A stretch of DNA of 64,000 bases. Origin: Xanthobacter sp. NM-59 (lineage in GTDB: Bacteria; Pseudomonadota; Alphaproteobacteria; Rhizobiales; Xanthobacteraceae). The stretch is taken from the NCBI RefSeq assembly GCF_021401125.1, contig NZ_JACBFQ010000002.1, positions 483,501 through 547,500 on the forward strand, in the 5' to 3' direction. Below the pieces are notes generated by a model. The model was not told the origin of the DNA and searched no databases. It saw only the letters and a program-made list of their open reading frames with translations. This document shows, piece by piece, positions 19,601-28,383 of this stretch. A program made the position numbers and the translations under genes. Position 1 is the stretch's first letter; every line of letters begins with the position of its first letter.

Positions 19601-20122
19601 TCAGGTGGCGCCGGGTGGCGGCAGGTCCGCGCCCTGCGGCGGACGCAGGCGGGCGGCGCGCTCGGCGGGCGAACGCAGCACCGGCTTGAAGAAGCCGGCG
19701 GTGGACCCCGCCACCAGCCAATAGACCAGCCCCCCCGCGAGCCCGGCGGCGATCACATAGAAGGGATCGTGCACCACCCGGTTCACCTCCGCATCGGAGC
19801 CGAACATCTGCGCGCCGATCCAGGCGGATATGGCGCCATTGGCCACATGGAACATCCAGGAGCGCACCGCGAACAGCTCCGAGAACAGGATGCCCACCGC
19901 GGCCACCAGCCAGATGGCGGACACCAGCAGCGCCATCAGCGCTCCCGCCGCCACCACCGCGATGACAAGGCCCAGCACTGCCTCGTCCGGACGGGGCGTG
20001 TCGAACAATGTGCCGATGCGCCATTCGCCGATGAGGATCACCGCCGCCCCCGCCGTCACGGCGGCAAGGTAGCCGAGGGGAACCAGGATCAGGCGGAGCA
20101 GCAGGCGAACCAGGGAATCCAT
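19601..20122 (-). CDS. Hypothetical four-TM membrane protein
   Basis: A 173-residue protein with about four hydrophobic segments (residues 10-32, 48-78, 80-98 and 120-142) and a charged, Pro-rich C-terminus (RAARLRPPQGADLPPPG). No catalytic or transport motif is recognisable. It is not coupled to its neighbours. The ATG at 20122 gives a sensible hydrophobic N-terminus (MDSLVRLLLRLILVPLGYL). I do not recognise the family. Confidence 0.65.
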   Translation of the reverse strand: MDSLVRLLLRLILVPLGYLAAVTAGAAVILIGEWRIGTLFDTPRPDEAVLGLVIAVVAAGALMALLVSAIWLVAAVGILFSELFAVRSWMFHVANGAISAWIGAQMFGSDAEVNRVVHDPFYVIAAGLAGGLVYWLVAGSTAGFFKPVLRSPAERAARLRPPQGADLPPPGAT

Positions 20123-20227
20123 AATGCCTCATACCATCGGCCCGGTGCGCGACCGGCGCCAAGGGATCTTGTTCACGCGCCGCGACGGCCCCGCCAGACG
20201 CGGGCGCGCGGGCCTGGGGCTGGGCCG

Positions 20228-20611
20228 TCAGGCCGGCTTGTGGCAGACGGCTTCCACATTCACGCCGTCGGGGTCCAGCACGAAGGCCGCGTAATAGTCG
20301 GGGTGGTAATGGGGGCGCAGGCCTGGCGCGCCATTGTCCCGCCCACCGGCGGCCAGGGCCGCGGCATGGAAGGCATTCACCATCGCCCGGTCCGCCGCGG
20401 CGAACGCCACATGGAGGTAGGAGGAGCGGCCCGGGCCGCCGGAAATCCAGAATTCCGGCTTGCCCGCGCCGAAGCCTACGGCGGCATGGCCACCGGTTTC
20501 GGCCGCGCTCACCTCCATGGCGATCGACAGCCCCAGCGGCGCAAGCGCGGCGGCATAGAAGGCCCGCGACCGTTCGAGATCCGAAACCGAGATGCCCATA
20601 TGGTCCAGCAT
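20228..20611 (-). CDS. VOC (glyoxalase/bleomycin-resistance fold) protein
   Basis: A 127-residue single vicinal-oxygen-chelate domain. It begins MLDHMGISVSDLERSRAFYAA, where the His is the first metal ligand, and ends FVLDPDGVNVEAVCHKP, where the Glu is the last ligand. Such proteins are metal-dependent lyases, dioxygenases or binding proteins, and the substrate cannot be assigned. ATG 20611 has GGGAGG five bases upstream. It is transcribed in the same direction as rlmN, 44 bp downstream of its stop. Confidence 0.88.
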   Translation of the reverse strand: MLDHMGISVSDLERSRAFYAAALAPLGLSIAMEVSAAETGGHAAVGFGAGKPEFWISGGPGRSSYLHVAFAAADRAMVNAFHAAALAAGGRDNGAPGLRPHYHPDYYAAFVLDPDGVNVEAVCHKPA

Positions 20612-20654
20612 GGGGCCCTCCCTTCGGCCGGACCGCGCGGGCCGGCGTCTCGCG

Positions 20655-21935
20655 TTATTCCGCCGCCTCGGCGGAGGCGGCCATGGCGCGGTAGGCGAGG
20701 CGCTCGCGGGCGGAGAGCTTCTCACTCTCGCTCTTGAGCTGCCCGCAGGCCGCCAGGATATCGCGTCCGCGCGGCGTGCGCACCGGGCTTGCATAACCGG
20801 CGCGGAACACGATGTCCGAGAAGCGCTCGATGGTCTCCCAGTCGGAGCACTCATACTGCGTGCCCGGCCAGGGATTGAAGGGGATCAGGTTGATCTTGGC
20901 CGGCACCCCTTCCAGGAGCTTCACCAGCGCCCGCGCGTCAGCGGGGGAATCGTTCACGCCCTTCAGCATCACATATTCAAAGGTGATGCGCTTGGCGTTG
21001 GAGGCCGCCGGATAGGTGCGGCACGCCTCCATCAGCTCCTTGATGGGATACTTCTTGTTGATGGGCACCAGCACGTCGCGCAGATCGTCGCGCACCGCAT
21101 GCAGCGAGATGGCGAGCATGGGGCCCACCTCCGCGCCCAGCCGCTCGATCTCCGGCACCACGCCGGAGGTGGACACGGTGATGCGGCGCTTGCCGAGGCC
21201 CAGGCCGTCGCCATCGGAGAGGATCTCGATGGCTTCCTTCACGCTGTCGAAGGCATAGAGCGGCTCGCCCATGCCCATGAACACGATGTTGGTCACCAGC
21301 CGGTCGCCCTCGGTGGGCAAGCCGGGGCCGACCGCGCGCTCGCGGCCGGGATAATCGCCCAGCCGGTCGCGGGCCACCATCACCTGACCGACGATCTCGG
21401 CCGCCGTGAGGTTGCGCACCAGGCGCTGGGTGCCGGTGTGGCAGAAGGCGCAGTTGAGCGTGCAGCCCACCTGGCTAGAGACGCACAGGGTGCCGCGATC
21501 GCTCTCGGGAATATAGACCGTCTCGATATCGTGGGGCTTCTCGCCAGGCTGGTCGGCGGGAAAGCGCAGCAGCCATTTGCGGGTGCCGTCCTGCGACACC
21601 TGCTCCATCACGATTTCCGGCCGCGCCAGGGTGAACGCCTCTTCCAGGCGCGCGCGCAGATGCTTGGAGACGTTGGTCATCTCGTCGAAATGGGTGGCTC
21701 CGCGCAGATAGATCCAGTGCCAGAGCTGGTTCACCCGCATGCGCCGCTCGCGCTCGGGCACGCCCGCGGTGGCCAGGGCGTCGGCAAGCTTGGCCCGGTC
21801 GAGCCCCACCAAAGAGGGCAAGGTTGTGGCAGGCGCGGGCGCGCCAGCCTCCGCCGAAGGGCAGGACGGGGGAGCGGAAACATCGACGCTGGCGGCGTCG
21901 GCAGGATCGGAAGCGCGGGTCATGGCGTCACACAT
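20655..21935 (-). CDS. rlmN: 23S rRNA (adenine2503-C2)-methyltransferase
   Basis: A 426-residue radical-SAM methyltransferase that modifies A2503 of 23S rRNA and probably A37 of some tRNAs. The cluster-binding motif is [11 protein letters not shown], preceded by LCVSSQVG, and FMGMGEPL is the family glycine-rich motif. The catalytic C-terminal Cys is in [10 protein letters not shown] (near residue 400). ATG 21935 is chosen because GCGGGA precedes it; ATG 21923 is an alternative. The first 35 residues are a low-complexity Ala/Pro/Ser extension not shared by shorter homologues. Confidence 0.95.
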   Translation of the reverse strand: MCDAMTRASDPADAASVDVSAPPSCPSAEAGAPAPATTLPSLVGLDRAKLADALATAGVPERERRMRVNQLWHWIYLRGATHFDEMTNVSKHLRARLEEAFTLARPEIVMEQVSQDGTRKWLLRFPADQPGEKPHDIETVYIPESDRGTLCVSSQVGCTLNCAFCHTGTQRLVRNLTAAEIVGQVMVARDRLGDYPGRERAVGPGLPTEGDRLVTNIVFMGMGEPLYAFDSVKEAIEILSDGDGLGLGKRRITVSTSGVVPEIERLGAEVGPMLAISLHAVRDDLRDVLVPINKKYPIKELMEACRTYPAASNAKRITFEYVMLKGVNDSPADARALVKLLEGVPAKINLIPFNPWPGTQYECSDWETIERFSDIVFRAGYASPVRTPRGRDILAACGQLKSESEKLSARERLAYRAMAASAEAAE

Positions 21936-22046
21936 AGTCTGTCCCGCCGCGCCTTTCCACAGGCTCGGCGGGTCGCATGACGCCTTCAACCAGCATATTG
22001 GGGCGCCGCCGCGGCGAAACGGGACCGCGGCGGCCGGCCAACCGGC

Positions 22047-22592
22047 CTATTTGCACTCCTGCGCCGCGCGGTCGAGCGCCTGGGAAATGCCGGAGAGGGA
22101 ATATTTGTCCGTGGTCTTGTTGCCTCGTCCCGAAACGCTTTCCACCGTCAGGTCGCGCCCCTTGCGCATGGCGTCCACGAGCTTGGTCTCGTCAGCCACG
22201 TTGCGCACCCAGGCGCCCTGGTCCTTGGTGTAGAGCTGGAGCGTCAGCGAGCCCACGGTCAAGGTGGCGTCGGAGCCCTCCTTCACGGGGAAGCCGACAG
22301 TGATGCTCACCTCATTCTTCACATTCTCGCCAGGGCGGGTGGAGATGAAGAAATAGGCGGGATCACGGCTCAGCCCCGCCGGCAGGCGGGTCTTCGGCTG
22401 GGAAATGGCGTAGCAGACCTTGGGACTGGACGTGGACACGTAAACGCTCCAGTCGCCGAACTGCGCGACCGGTTTCGACTGGCCCTGGCCCTGGGCCATA
22501 ACGGGCGTGGCGACCACAGCGGCGAGCAATGCGCCAACGAGCGTTGAAAGGCGCTTCGAAAGACGCGTCGGACGGACACGACGGGGTGCCAT
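22047..22592 (-). CDS. Invasion-associated locus B (IalB) family protein
   Basis: A 181-residue exported protein. A signal peptide (about 1-33, ending TPVMAQ) is followed by the IalB core with FGDWSVYVSTSSPKVCYAIS and a second Cys near the C-terminus (AAQECK), likely a disulfide partner. IalB was named for Bartonella invasion, but homologues are widespread in free-living Hyphomicrobiales and their function is unclear. GGAG lies 5 bases before ATG 22592. Divergent from the quinone oxidoreductase gene. Confidence 0.88.
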   Translation of the reverse strand: MAPRRVRPTRLSKRLSTLVGALLAAVVATPVMAQGQGQSKPVAQFGDWSVYVSTSSPKVCYAISQPKTRLPAGLSRDPAYFFISTRPGENVKNEVSITVGFPVKEGSDATLTVGSLTLQLYTKDQGAWVRNVADETKLVDAMRKGRDLTVESVSGRGNKTTDKYSLSGISQALDRAAQECK

Positions 22593-22949
22593 AGCTTCTC
22601 CTTTTCGTTGCGGCCCGCAGCGAGGGGTGGCGCGGGCTGGCGAAACTGAGGGTGTGAGCCTGTGTGCCGCGTGAGCGATCGAGGCGGTTCCGGCAGGATG
22701 GCAAGCATGCCTTGCGTATTCTTAAACCGGCGCCTGCTCTCACCTCAATGTGTGCAAAACTCGAACTTCCAGGATTGAAACGCAAAGGGGGCCCTTGCGC
22801 GATCCCACCCGCCATGGCGCCAATCCGACAGGACGAGAATGTCCCGCTCAAGCCCCTTCGGCGCGGTGGAAGGCCATCCTAGCCGCCGGCCCTTTGCGAA
22901 AAGGTAAACGAATGGTGAGCGGGCGCGAACGATACGGGAGGCTTGGGCC
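22593..22949. promoter_or_regulatory. Divergent promoter region between ialB and the quinone oxidoreductase
   Basis: No gene is seen in these 357 bp. At 22701-22715 there is a palindrome, GCAAG-CATGC-CTTGC, followed by the AT-richer GTATTCTTAAA. It could be an operator for either divergent gene, but this is only a structural observation. Confidence 0.35.
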
Positions 22950-23927
22950 ATGAAAGCAGTCTTGTGTGTGCGCCACGGACCGCCGGAGACCCTGGAAATC
23001 GTCGATCTGCCGGATCCCACGCCGGGTCCCGGAGAGGTGGTCGTCGATGTCGCGGCCATTGGTCTCAACTTCTTCGACACGCTGATCATCCGCGACCTCT
23101 ACCAGGTCAAGCCGCCACTGCCCTTCTCCCCGGGCGCGGAGTTCGCCGGCCATGTGGCCGCCCTGGGCGAGGGTGTCACCGACCTGGCGGTGGGCGATCG
23201 GGTATGCGGCTACATCACCTCCGGCGCGGCGCGCGAGAAGGTGGCGGTGCCGGCGGAGTTCCTCGCTCGTGTGCCCGATGATCTTGACCTCGTGAAGGCG
23301 GCCGGCCTCATCGTCACCTATGGCACCGCGCTCTATGCCTTGCGTGATCGCGGAGAATTGAAGGCGGGCGAGACCCTGGCGGTGCTCGGTGCCTCCGGCG
23401 GCGTGGGCCTGGCGGCGGTGGAGGTGGGCAAGATTCTCGGCGCCCGCGTCATCGCCTGCGCCTCGTCGCCGGACAAGATCGCCTTCGCCCGCGCCCACGG
23501 CGCGGATGAGGGGCTCGACTACAGCACCGAGGACCTGAAAGGCCGCCTGAAGGCCCTCGCCGGCCCGCGCGGGCTCGACATGGTCTATGACCCCGTCGGC
23601 GGGGATTATGCCGAACAGGCTCTGCGGGCACTGGGTTGGGAAGGGCGCTTCATGGTGGTGGGCTTCGCCGCCGGCGCCATCCCGAAACTGCCGCTCAATC
23701 TGCTGCTGCTGAAGAATTGCGACGCGCGCGGCGTGGCCTTCGGCGCGCAGGCGCGGGCCAATCCAAAATGGCTGCGGGATACGGTGCAGGATCTGGTGGG
23801 CTATGCCCGCGAAGGGCGGATCTCGGCCCATGTCGATTCCACGTTCCCGCTCGCCCAGTGCGCCGCCGCCATCGACGAAATCGCGGGCCGGCGGGTGAAG
23901 GGCAAGGTGGTGCTCACCACGCGGTGA
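22950..23927 (+). CDS. NADPH:quinone oxidoreductase family protein (zinc-free MDR)
   Basis: A 325-residue medium-chain dehydrogenase/reductase. The N-terminal catalytic domain has LNFFDTLIIRDLYQ and FSPGAEFAGHVAALG, and the NADP-binding motif is LGASGGVGLAAVEVGKILGA (about residues 145-164). The structural-zinc cysteine cluster of alcohol dehydrogenases is absent, as expected for the quinone oxidoreductase branch. The physiological acceptor is unknown. Confidence 0.92.
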   Translation: MKAVLCVRHGPPETLEIVDLPDPTPGPGEVVVDVAAIGLNFFDTLIIRDLYQVKPPLPFSPGAEFAGHVAALGEGVTDLAVGDRVCGYITSGAAREKVAVPAEFLARVPDDLDLVKAAGLIVTYGTALYALRDRGELKAGETLAVLGASGGVGLAAVEVGKILGARVIACASSPDKIAFARAHGADEGLDYSTEDLKGRLKALAGPRGLDMVYDPVGGDYAEQALRALGWEGRFMVVGFAAGAIPKLPLNLLLLKNCDARGVAFGAQARANPKWLRDTVQDLVGYAREGRISAHVDSTFPLAQCAAAIDEIAGRRVKGKVVLTTR

Positions 23928-24002
23928 GCATCTTTCCGCGCCTCAGCCCTGGCTGTGTCAGTGCTGGTCGCTTCCGTGCTGGTCGCTTCCGTTCTTGTCG
24001 CG

Positions 24003-24407
24003 TCAGTTCTGGCGACGCACGTCGTCCAGGGCGTCGCGGGCGGCTGAATGGTGATGCGGCTTGATGTGGTCCGACAGCAGGCGCATCGCGGTCATCAGCA
24101 CCGCGGCGTCGTCGGTGAAGCCCAGCACCGGAAACACGTCCGGCACCGCATCCACGGGCAGCACGAAATAAGCGAGCGCGGCCAGCAGCGTCGCGCGCAC
24201 CTTCAGCGGCGTCGCGCGGTCGAATGCGGCGAAATAGGCGGCCGTCGCTTCCTGGGCGAAGGGCACGAAGGTGGCCTGCCGCTTCAGCTTCTTCCAGAAC
24301 CCGTTGCGGACCCGGGCCTCGTCCTTGGAGGCCCCGGCCTCGTTGGCCCCATTCAGAACACGCCACTCCAGAGCGGCGAACTGAGCGGTATTGGAAGATG
24401 TCGTCAT
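24003..24407 (-). CDS. YkvA family (DUF1232) membrane protein
   Basis: A 134-residue protein containing the DUF1232 core YFVLPVDAVPDVFPVLGFTD (about residues 70-89), where the P-x-D-x-x-P-D motif is diagnostic. The hydrophobic segment overlaps the motif. Function is unknown for the family. ATG 24407 (MTTSSNTAQF) is taken as the start; an in-frame extension of 16 codons is possible. A candidate promoter lies about 110 bp upstream. Confidence 0.82.
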   Translation of the reverse strand: MTTSSNTAQFAALEWRVLNGANEAGASKDEARVRNGFWKKLKRQATFVPFAQEATAAYFAAFDRATPLKVRATLLAALAYFVLPVDAVPDVFPVLGFTDDAAVLMTAMRLLSDHIKPHHHSAARDALDDVRRQN

Positions 24408-24514
24408 GGGCAATACTCGATCACGGCCGCCGCGGACACAAGATCCCGCGGGCACCGCGCCCGCGATTGCGCCGACGACCTGCCGTCATTTGAAGCAGTT
24501 CATGTGTCAGGAAA

Positions 24515-24543
24515 ATGAATTCTGCGCCGCGGCGCAATATCAA
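24515..24543 (-). promoter_or_regulatory. Candidate promoter of the DUF1232 gene
   Basis: TTGATA (24543-24538) and ATTCAT (24520-24515) are spaced 17 bp on the minus strand, and the spacer contains the palindrome GCGCCGCGGCGC. The surrounding 24500-24590 is markedly more AT-rich than the neighbouring DNA. The -10 match is weak. Confidence 0.35.
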
Positions 24544-24603
24544 GCTGCGGCCAGCGGTCCAAATAATAGTTTTTCTAAAGTGCGGCGCCGGCTCACATCC
24601 CCC

Positions 24604-25137
24604 TCACCCGAGGGGATAGGCGGCCTCCACAAGATAGGGTCCGCCGCCCACGGAATCGCGCGAGGAGAACAGGACGAAGCGCGGAACATGAAATACCGGG
24701 CTGCGATAAGGCCCGCGCAAAGCGAGATAATCAGCCACCTGCCGGCTGGACGCATCGCGCAGCCGCGCCAGGGTGACATGGGGGCGAAAATTGCGCCCCT
24801 CCGCGGCGAGGCCGAGCCGCTGCATGATGCGCTCCTGCTCGGCCTGGAGCTCCATGATGGCGGCATTGACCTTCACCGCCGCGAACAGGGAGCGCGGCTT
24901 GCGCCCTCCGAACTGGTCGAGCCCCTGCAACATCAGCTCGAACGCGGGCCGCCGCACGGCGCCCAGCATGTCCATGATGTCGCGCCCCATGGCGTCGTCC
25001 ACGTCACCGACAAAGCGCAGGGTCACATGGTAGTTTTCGGGATCGATCCAGCGTGCCCCGGACAGGCCTCCGCGCAGCAATGAGAGGCCGAGCCCCACAT
25101 CGGGCGGGATCTCGAGGGCGGTGAACAGGCGCGGCAT
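24604..25137 (-). CDS. thpR: RNA 2',3'-cyclic phosphodiesterase
   Basis: A 177-residue 2H phosphoesterase. The two catalytic H-x-T-x motifs are HVTLRFVG (about residues 37-44) and HVTLARLR (about 120-127). These enzymes hydrolyse 2',3'-cyclic phosphates on RNA to 2'-phosphomonoesters and can ligate tRNA halves in vitro. Start MPRLFTALEIPP is the usual N-terminus. Length is normal. Confidence 0.93.
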   Translation of the reverse strand: MPRLFTALEIPPDVGLGLSLLRGGLSGARWIDPENYHVTLRFVGDVDDAMGRDIMDMLGAVRRPAFELMLQGLDQFGGRKPRSLFAAVKVNAAIMELQAEQERIMQRLGLAAEGRNFRPHVTLARLRDASSRQVADYLALRGPYRSPVFHVPRFVLFSSRDSVGGGPYLVEAAYPLG

Positions 25138-25280
25138 GGCGGCCTCCGCGTGACGTCGGGCGCGTGACGCCCGGTACGATCCTGCGCCCATCAAAGGAGA
25201 TTCGCACGCCCAAGGAAAGCCGGGGAATGCGGCCGGCGCCGCCGGATCCACATCCCCGCGCGCAAAACCCCGGCCCCGCT

Positions 25281-26000
25281 TTATTTCGGTGCCGGCACCA
25301 GAATATCGATGGTCAGCGCATCGGGCGCCGTGGTGGTGAGATCGGTGCGGTACTGCTCCACATAGAGCTCGTCCGCGTTCACATTCTTCTCGTCCAGATA
25401 ATTGGCGATCTGCTCGTAGGTGTTGTCCATATCGGCGAAGGAGCCGGAATGGGTGAACTTCAGCACCTTGCCCGTATAGGAACCGCCGAGCTTGATATTG
25501 CCGGAGGGCTTCTGCGTGGTGGTGCCGGAAAAGGGCATCTGCACTTCATAGTCGAAGCCGAGATCGTCGCTGGAGCTGTAGACCACCAGCACGTCCCCCT
25601 TGCGGGCGAGGCCGAGCCTGCCCAGCTCCTTGTCCAGGGTCTTCATGGTGGCGACCAGCTTGTCGTAGGCCTCCTCCCAGGTGGCATGGCCGGACAGGGT
25701 GATGACCGGAACCGGCTGCAGGCTCACCTCCTCCGGCGCCAGCGCCTTGACCGGTGCGGGCGCCACCGGCGTCGTTTCCACCGGCTTGGGGTCCACCACC
25801 GGCGGCGGGGTCAGCGTATCGTCCTTCTGGGAGGCGGGCGCGGGCGCGTTCTGCTGGGCAAGAGCCGGCGCTGCGGAAGCCAGCAGCACGAGCGAAAGCG
25901 CGACACCCGCGATCCGGCGGGCGGGCGCACTCCGCGCCGGCCGGGTGGCGAACGTCATCGAGGTTCCATAAGCATCGTGCGCCGCGCGAGCCGCCATCAT
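25281..26000 (-). CDS. Exported GyrI-like small-molecule-binding protein
   Basis: A 239-residue protein. The N-terminus contains a hydrophobic signal segment ending SAAPALAQ (about residues 30-48), then a Pro-rich linker (about 50-85), then a GyrI/AraC-effector-binding-like domain with HATWEEAYDKLVATMKTLDK and the late LYVEQYRTDL strand. Two adjacent ATGs (26000 and 25997) follow a GGAGG at 4 and 7 bases; ATG 25958 would give a more usual signal length. The domain normally binds amphipathic ligands, but here it is predicted to be periplasmic, so a cytoplasmic regulatory role is unlikely. Confidence 0.8.
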   Translation of the reverse strand: MMAARAAHDAYGTSMTFATRPARSAPARRIAGVALSLVLLASAAPALAQQNAPAPASQKDDTLTPPPVVDPKPVETTPVAPAPVKALAPEEVSLQPVPVITLSGHATWEEAYDKLVATMKTLDKELGRLGLARKGDVLVVYSSSDDLGFDYEVQMPFSGTTTQKPSGNIKLGGSYTGKVLKFTHSGSFADMDNTYEQIANYLDEKNVNADELYVEQYRTDLTTTAPDALTIDILVPAPK

Positions 26001-26078
26001 TCATCCTCCGTGCCGGCCGCCAATGGTCCGGCAACGTCACCGTTTCTAGCATGTTCGTTGGCATGTTCGAGGCAAGAG

Positions 26079-26130
26079 TGCGGCCGCGCTGCGGCGCGCA
26101 TCGGAAGCAACACTGCGGCCGCGCTGCGGC
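26079..26130 (+). repeat. Direct repeat of 17 bp upstream of dapF
   Basis: TGCGGCCGCGCTGCGGC occurs at 26079-26095 and again at 26114-26130, a spacing of 35 bp. It lies in the divergent region between the GyrI-like gene and dapF. A second short direct repeat, GCATGTTCG, occurs just before it (26049-26057 and 26061-26069). Confidence 0.7.
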
Positions 26131-26221
26131 ACGCGGGGGTGGCGCGCGCTGCGGTTCGGCGCCATATAGGATGGGACGAATTTCCCCATGTCCGCCGGGC
26201 CCGAAGGATGGCCGAAGTCCC

Positions 26222-27079
26222 ATGCAGCCGCTTGCCCATCGCCCCTTCGTGAAGATGAACGGTCTCGGTAACGAGATCCTGGTGCTCGACCTGCGCGACG
26301 CGCCGGTGGAGATCTCGGCCGCTGACGCCGTCGCCCTCGCCCGCCCCCAGGCGGTGCCCTACGACCAGGCCATGGTGCTCTATCCCCCGCGCCGGGAGGA
26401 TACGGCCGCCTTCGTGCTCATCCTGAACAATGACGGGTCGCAATCGGCCGCCTGCGGCAACGGCACGCGCTGCATCGCCGCCTATGAGGCTGAGCGCACC
26501 GGCGCCAGCCACATCGAGTTCGAGACCGATGCCGGCCTCCTCGACTGCCGCATCCATGACGACGGCACCGTGACCGTCGACATGGGCGCCCCCCGCCTCG
26601 ACTGGCGAGACATTCCCCTCTCCCACGACGTGGGCGACACTGCCGCCGTGACGGTGCCCGGGTTCGAGGCGCTGGGCCCGGCCAGTCTCGTGAGCATGGG
26701 CAATCCTCACGCCGTCTTCTTCGTGCCCGATGCCGACCAGGTGGACGTGGAGGGCCTCGGCGCCGCGCTGGAGCATCATCCCCTGTTCCCCGAGCGGGCT
26801 AACATCTCCTTCGCCAGCCTCAAGGGGCCGGATGACATTCTGCTTCATGTGTGGGAGCGCGGCTCGGGCCGCACCCGCGCCTGCGGCACCGCCGCCTGCG
26901 CCACCGCCGTCAGCGCCGCGCGCACGGGCCGCACCGGCCGCGCCGTGCGCATCCACCTGCCCGGCGGCGATCTCGACATCGAGTGGCGGGCCGGCGACGA
27001 CCATGTGCTGATGACCGGACCCGTGGCCTACGAGTTCCGTGGCGAGATCACCCCCGCAATGCTCGGGGAGAGCGCCTGA
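26222..27079 (+). CDS. dapF: Diaminopimelate epimerase
   Basis: A 285-residue cofactor-independent racemase that converts LL- to meso-diaminopimelate for lysine and peptidoglycan. The two catalytic cysteines are in SAACGNGTRC (about residue 78) and RACGTAACATA (about 222). The N-terminus FVKMNGLGNEILVLD is conserved. The stop overlaps the mtaB start (TGATG), so this is the first gene of a dapF-mtaB-ftsY operon, a known arrangement in Alphaproteobacteria. Confidence 0.97.
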   Translation: MQPLAHRPFVKMNGLGNEILVLDLRDAPVEISAADAVALARPQAVPYDQAMVLYPPRREDTAAFVLILNNDGSQSAACGNGTRCIAAYEAERTGASHIEFETDAGLLDCRIHDDGTVTVDMGAPRLDWRDIPLSHDVGDTAAVTVPGFEALGPASLVSMGNPHAVFFVPDADQVDVEGLGAALEHHPLFPERANISFASLKGPDDILLHVWERGSGRTRACGTAACATAVSAARTGRTGRAVRIHLPGGDLDIEWRAGDDHVLMTGPVAYEFRGEITPAMLGESA

Positions 27080-28356
27080 TGGCGCAGGCCGCCGCGCCCG
27101 TGCGGGTGGAGACCTTCGGCTGCCGGCTCAATGCGCTGGAGAGTGACGGCATGCTGCGCGCCGCCGCCGGCGCGGGGCTGGAACGCACCCTGGTGGTGAA
27201 CACCTGCGCCGTGACCGGCGAGGCGGTGCGCCAGGCGCGGCAGGCCATCCGCCGGGCCAAGCGGGCTGATCCGGACCTGCGCATCGTGGTGACGGGCTGC
27301 GCGGCCCAGACCGAGCCGGCCAGCTTCGCGGCCATGGGCGAGGTGGACCTGGTGCTGGGCAATGCCGCCAAGGCGGCCCCCGCCACCTGGGATGCCGCCC
27401 GCGCCACCCTGGACTTCGGCCTTGACGCCGAGGCCCGGGTGCGGGTGCAGGACATCTCCACCGTGCGCGAGGCCACGCCCCATCTGGCGGAAGCCTTCTG
27501 CGGGCACACCCGCGCCTTCGTGGAGGTGCAGAACGGGTGCGACCACCGCTGCACCTTCTGCATCATCCCTTATGGGCGCGGCCCCTCCCGCTCCGTGCCC
27601 ATGGGCGCGGTGGTGGAGCAGGTGCGCCGGCTGGTGGACAGCGGCCACCGCGAGGTGGTGCTGACCGGCGTCGACCTCACCTCCTACGGCCAGGGCCTGC
27701 CCGGCCAGGCGACGCTGGGCCGCCTGGTGCGCGCTTTGCTGCGGCAGGTGCCGGAGCTGGAGCGGCTGCGCCTGTCCTCCATCGATGCGGTGGAGGCGGA
27801 CGGCGAGCTGCTGGCCGCCTTGGCCGAGGAGCCGCGCCTGCTGCCCCACCTGCACCTGTCGCTGCAGTCGGGCGACGACCTGGTGCTGAAGCGCATGAAG
27901 CGCCGCCACAGCCGCGCCCAGGCCCTGGCCTTCATCGCCACCCTGCGCCGCCTGCGGCCGGACCTGGTGCTGGGCGCCGACATCATCGCCGGCTTCCCCA
28001 CGGAGACCGAGGCGCAATTCCGCAACACCCTCGCCTTCCTGGAGGAAGCGGGCATCGCCTTCGTCCATGCCTTTCCCTTCTCCGCCCGCCCCGGCACGCC
28101 CGCGGCGCGCATGCCGCAGCTTGATCGCGCCGAAGTGGCGGCGCGCGCGGCGCGGCTGCGGGACCTTGCCGGCCGGCAGCTGCATCGCCACCTCGCCGGC
28201 GAGGTGGGCCGCCGCCGCAGCGTGCTGGTGGAAGCGGGCGGACGCGGGCATACGGAACATTTCACACCGGTGCGTCTCGCCCGGCCGCTCACACGCGGCA
28301 CGGTGGCGGAGGTGCGCATCTCCGGCCACGACGGCGCGCGCCTGATCGCCGCCTGA
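27079..28356 (+). CDS. mtaB: tRNA t6A37 methylthiotransferase
   Basis: A 425-residue radical-SAM enzyme that converts t6A to ms2t6A at position 37 of tRNA. The N-terminal UPF0004 domain has TFGCRLNALES and NTCAVTGEA, with a third Cys in VTGCAAQ, binding the auxiliary cluster. The radical-SAM motif is GCDHRCTFCIIPYGRG. A C-terminal TRAM-like tail is short. It is translationally coupled to dapF and followed after 27 bp by ftsY. Confidence 0.96.
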   Translation: MAQAAAPVRVETFGCRLNALESDGMLRAAAGAGLERTLVVNTCAVTGEAVRQARQAIRRAKRADPDLRIVVTGCAAQTEPASFAAMGEVDLVLGNAAKAAPATWDAARATLDFGLDAEARVRVQDISTVREATPHLAEAFCGHTRAFVEVQNGCDHRCTFCIIPYGRGPSRSVPMGAVVEQVRRLVDSGHREVVLTGVDLTSYGQGLPGQATLGRLVRALLRQVPELERLRLSSIDAVEADGELLAALAEEPRLLPHLHLSLQSGDDLVLKRMKRRHSRAQALAFIATLRRLRPDLVLGADIIAGFPTETEAQFRNTLAFLEEAGIAFVHAFPFSARPGTPAARMPQLDRAEVAARAARLRDLAGRQLHRHLAGEVGRRRSVLVEAGGRGHTEHFTPVRLARPLTRGTVAEVRISGHDGARLIAA

Positions 28357-28383
28357 GCGCAATTCAAGGAACGGCCAGACGCC

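Noticed and set aside
26051..26068. Possible alphaproteobacterial LexA box (GTTC repeats)
   Set aside because: The two GTTC elements are separated by 8 bases, whereas the known box needs 7, and the neighbouring genes are not SOS-type.
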